Assembly: GCF_002893765.1 (NCBI RefSeq)
Contig: NZ_CP025938.1
Location: 1,550,001 to 1,614,000 of the forward strand
Length of the DNA: 64,000 nucleotides
From: Tamlana carrageenivorans
Lineage (GTDB): Bacteria > Bacteroidota > Bacteroidia > Flavobacteriales > Flavobacteriaceae
Direction: 5' to 3'
A model generated the notes under the pieces. It saw only the letters and a list, made by a program, of their open reading frames with translations, had not been told where the DNA came from and searched no databases. Shown piece after piece: positions 62,383 through 64,000 of this stretch; position 1 is the stretch's first letter, and each line of letters starts with the position of its first letter. The position numbers and the translations under genes are program-made.

Positions 62383-63272
62383 TCCCCAACTTTTAGGACT
62401 GATCCAGAATATTGGAAGTATTAAGAAAAATATCGAAAGAACAACTTTTAAGTTATCAAAGACGACAACCAAAGCTTAGTGATTTAGAACTTATCAGCTT
62501 GAGTCTTACTGCCGAATTTATGGGAATAGATAGTGAAAATGACCTTTTTAGAAAACTTCCAGATTCCCTATTATCAAAAATAGAGAGAAGTGTCTACAAT
62601 AGAAGAAGACGAAAACTAGTTAATAAGCTCAACAGTATCAGGTTAAGCTTAGCTTCCCATTTTAATGAATTTGAAGATTATTTTGTAGTAGATAGTATGC
62701 CTTTAGAAGTTTGTAAATTATCACGCAGTTCTCGTTCAAAGATTTGTAAAGAAAACACTTATGCATTTCCAGATAAAGGTTATTGTGCAGCTCAAAGTTC
62801 TAATTATTACGGTTATAAACTGCACGCTGTTTGTTCTGTAAATGGTGTCTTTCAAAGTATCGATTTGAGTCCAGCATCTGTACACGATATTAATTATCTT
62901 AAAGATATTAAGATGCAAATAAGCGATTGTACATTAATTGGTGATAAAGGCTATTTATCAGCAGAAATACAGCTTAACTTGTTTGAAACCTGTAATATAA
63001 CGCTAAATACACCTATGAGAAGCAATCAAAAAAATTACAAAGTACAGCCTTATGTATTTAGAAAAAAGAGGAAAAGGATAGAAACATTATTTTCACAACT
63101 TTGTGACCAATTTATGATAAGACGCAATTATGCTAAAACTTTTGAAGGTTTTAAAACAAGAATCGTAGCTAAGATAACTGCTTTAACAACTATTCAGTAT
63201 ATCAATAAGTTTATTTTTGGGAGAAACATTAATAATATTAAAATTAGCATTATTTAAAATGCACAACGGGTT

Positions 63273-63722
63273 TACATGTTATTTTTGTAGGAAAAAGCCT
63301 TCTAAAAAATACCGTTCATCGATTTTTTTAAAGGATAATCCTACTTGTATCAGTTTTTGTCTATATTGGTGTAGTACAAATTGTTAGAGTACTTAGTTAA
63401 TGAATGTTAAAGATGACACCTAAATTTCATGTGAAATTAATGTTCCTTTATAAAATCATTCACTCCCTCATGCGCTAAGTAAAAACCAATTAGGCTGGAA
63501 TACGTTTTGTAATTCGTTTTCATCTCTCTCAATTTTAATAAAAGATATACAGCACTTGTGCTATGTGGCATTTTATTTTAATTGAATCAGAAAACATAAA
63601 AAATATAAGACAGCTTTTAATAAGTTAATTGGTACAAAGTGAAACATTTTATCAACTAAATTATACTAACCAAGTAAGTTTAATCGTGAGCAGCATGATA
63701 AACTTGCAGAAATACCCAAATT
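63273..63722. other. 450-base gap right of the IS cluster
   Basis: It begins with TTACATG, the flank shared with IS982 copy 1. No long ORF exists. One short minus-strand frame is listed separately. TAAGTTTA at 63675-63682, near the -7 consensus, may belong to the following lipoprotein gene. Confidence 0.4.
63437..63571 (-). CDS. possible small protein
   Basis: A 44-residue frame starting MPHSTSAVYLLLKLREMKT and ending FYLAHEGVNDFIKEH. The composition is protein-like, but no family, promoter or operon partner supports it. It may be a relic beside a rearrangement junction. Confidence 0.25.
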   Translation of the reverse strand: MPHSTSAVYLLLKLREMKTNYKTYSSLIGFYLAHEGVNDFIKEH

Positions 63723-64000
63723 ATGATGAGAACTTTACTAAAAACACTATTAATCTTTTGTGTGATTGTATCATGTAAAACAAACGGATCGGAAACAAAA
63801 GTTTCAAAAAACTGTGATTTGTTTCAAATAGGTAATTATAAATTTTATAATCCGAGGGTTTATGAGCATCCTATAATTTTTCAAAAAGGTAACCATAATT
63901 TACTAAATAAAGATTTTACTCCAGTTTGGTATAATGGTTATTGTGCCGAGAATTTGCCTTCTCATTTTGCGACTAAAGATGAATATCTTAAGTACATCCC
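63723..64000 (+). CDS. hypothetical lipoprotein (3' partial)
   Basis: The start ATGATG at 63723 gives a lipoprotein signal, MMRTLLKTLLIFCVIVSCKTNGSE, with the lipidated Cys at residue 18. The mature part (NCDLFQIGNYKFYNPRVYEHP, WYNGYCAENLPSHFATKDEYL) runs off the window after 92 codons. The family is not recognised. It is the only gene to the right of the IS cluster. Confidence 0.65.
   Translation, partial: MMRTLLKTLLIFCVIVSCKTNGSETKVSKNCDLFQIGNYKFYNPRVYEHPIIFQKGNHNLLNKDFTPVWYNGYCAENLPSHFATKDEYLKYI

Larger units (their letters stand above)
60996..62405 (+). mobile_element. ISL3-family (ISAon1-type) insertion sequence
   Basis: A 1410-base element with 25-bp imperfect inverted repeats beginning GGATCA and containing AAAAGTTGGGGA. 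It is flanked by the perfect 8-bp duplication AGAATATT (60988-60995 and 62406-62413). GG ends and 8-bp duplications are typical of ISL3. It carries two ORFs and sits inside an IS982 transposase gene. Confidence 0.92.
60961..63257 (+). pseudogene. IS982-family transposase split by an ISL3-type insertion
   Basis: The 5' part (MNNLSANYERILE) begins at 60961. After 12 codons the ISL3/ISAon1-type element enters, and the rest (EVLRKISKEQLLSYQ to NINNIKISII) continues from 62412. Apart from the insertion, the sequence is the same as the intact transposase at 18749-19627 except for one I/V change (YVFRKKRK). It cannot give a full protein, although a start at TTG 62412 could make 281 residues. Confidence 0.92.
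60876..63272 (+). mobile_element. IS982-family insertion sequence, copy 2 (interrupted)
   Basis: The same ends as copy 1 (ACCCGTTGTGCAT and complement). Without the 1410-base insertion and its 8-bp duplication it is 979 bases, one base longer than copy 1. The flanks differ (TTATAAC on the left, TTACATG on the right). The right flank matches, in reverse, the flank of copy 1 at 19713-19719. Confidence 0.88.

Overview
The window is AT-rich, densely coded DNA from a member of the Flavobacteriaceae (Bacteroidetes). Three things point there: a gliding-motility lipoprotein (GldH), promoters of the Bacteroidetes type (TANNTTTG at -7) with few Shine-Dalgarno sequences, and many flavobacterial small and DUF-type proteins. 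I see no tRNA, rRNA or CRISPR. Family names come from motif recognition, not from database searches.

Layout. 1-9.6 kb: a surface-polysaccharide cluster with three O-antigen ligase/polymerase-like membrane proteins, a frameshifted beta-helix protein, a flippase, GT4 and GT2 glycosyltransferases and a polyprenyl-phosphate sugar transferase. 9.7-18.4 kb: a CapK-like adenylating enzyme, purD, upp, DUF-type proteins, a GT9, a 2Fe-2S flavin reductase and a PadR-regulated pair. 18.7-20.9 kb: an IS982-family element next to an internally deleted IS4-family element. 20.9-30.9 kb: an AraC regulator and a heme gene set (hemA, hemC-hemD fusion, hemE, hemF, hemB) with nhaA and an EI24/CysZ-like protein. 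30.9-35.6 kb: an export operon (TolC, HlyD, two ABC-2 permeases, no ATPase). 35.8-41 kb: CNNM protein, ogt, serine hydrolase, exonuclease and a double-ATPase peptide-type ABC protein. 41.3-43.2 kb: scoA/scoB split by a four-helix-bundle gene. 43.5-48.2 kb: TrmH-like, PBP1A, GldH and RicT/PSP1. 48.4-52 kb: ferredoxin, peptidase U32 (TrhP-like), radical SAM and TrhO. 52.3-56.9 kb: recA, a 3-kb insert and a second copy of the recA 3' end. 57-59.4 kb: ECF sigma factor with an envelope-spanning beta-barrel partner. 59.4-63.3 kb: an intact IS4 element, then a second IS982 interrupted by an ISL3/ISAon1-type element. 63.7 kb to the end: a partial lipoprotein.

Main points. (1) A run of eight G splits a lipoprotein gene at 55.6 kb; 9 or 6 G would restore a 557-558 aa protein, so it may be phase-variable. 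(2) That gene sits between recA and a second, about 5% diverged, mostly synonymously different copy of the recA 3' end, which suggests import by recombination. (3) The 7-bp TTACATG lies at one end of each IS982 copy, as expected if about 41 kb inverted between them. (4) The four-helix-bundle gene that splits scoA and scoB is bracketed by perfect 13-bp inverted repeats. (5) Homologues of both known tRNA 5-hydroxyuridine pathways (TrhP-like and TrhO) share one operon with a ferredoxin and a radical SAM protein.
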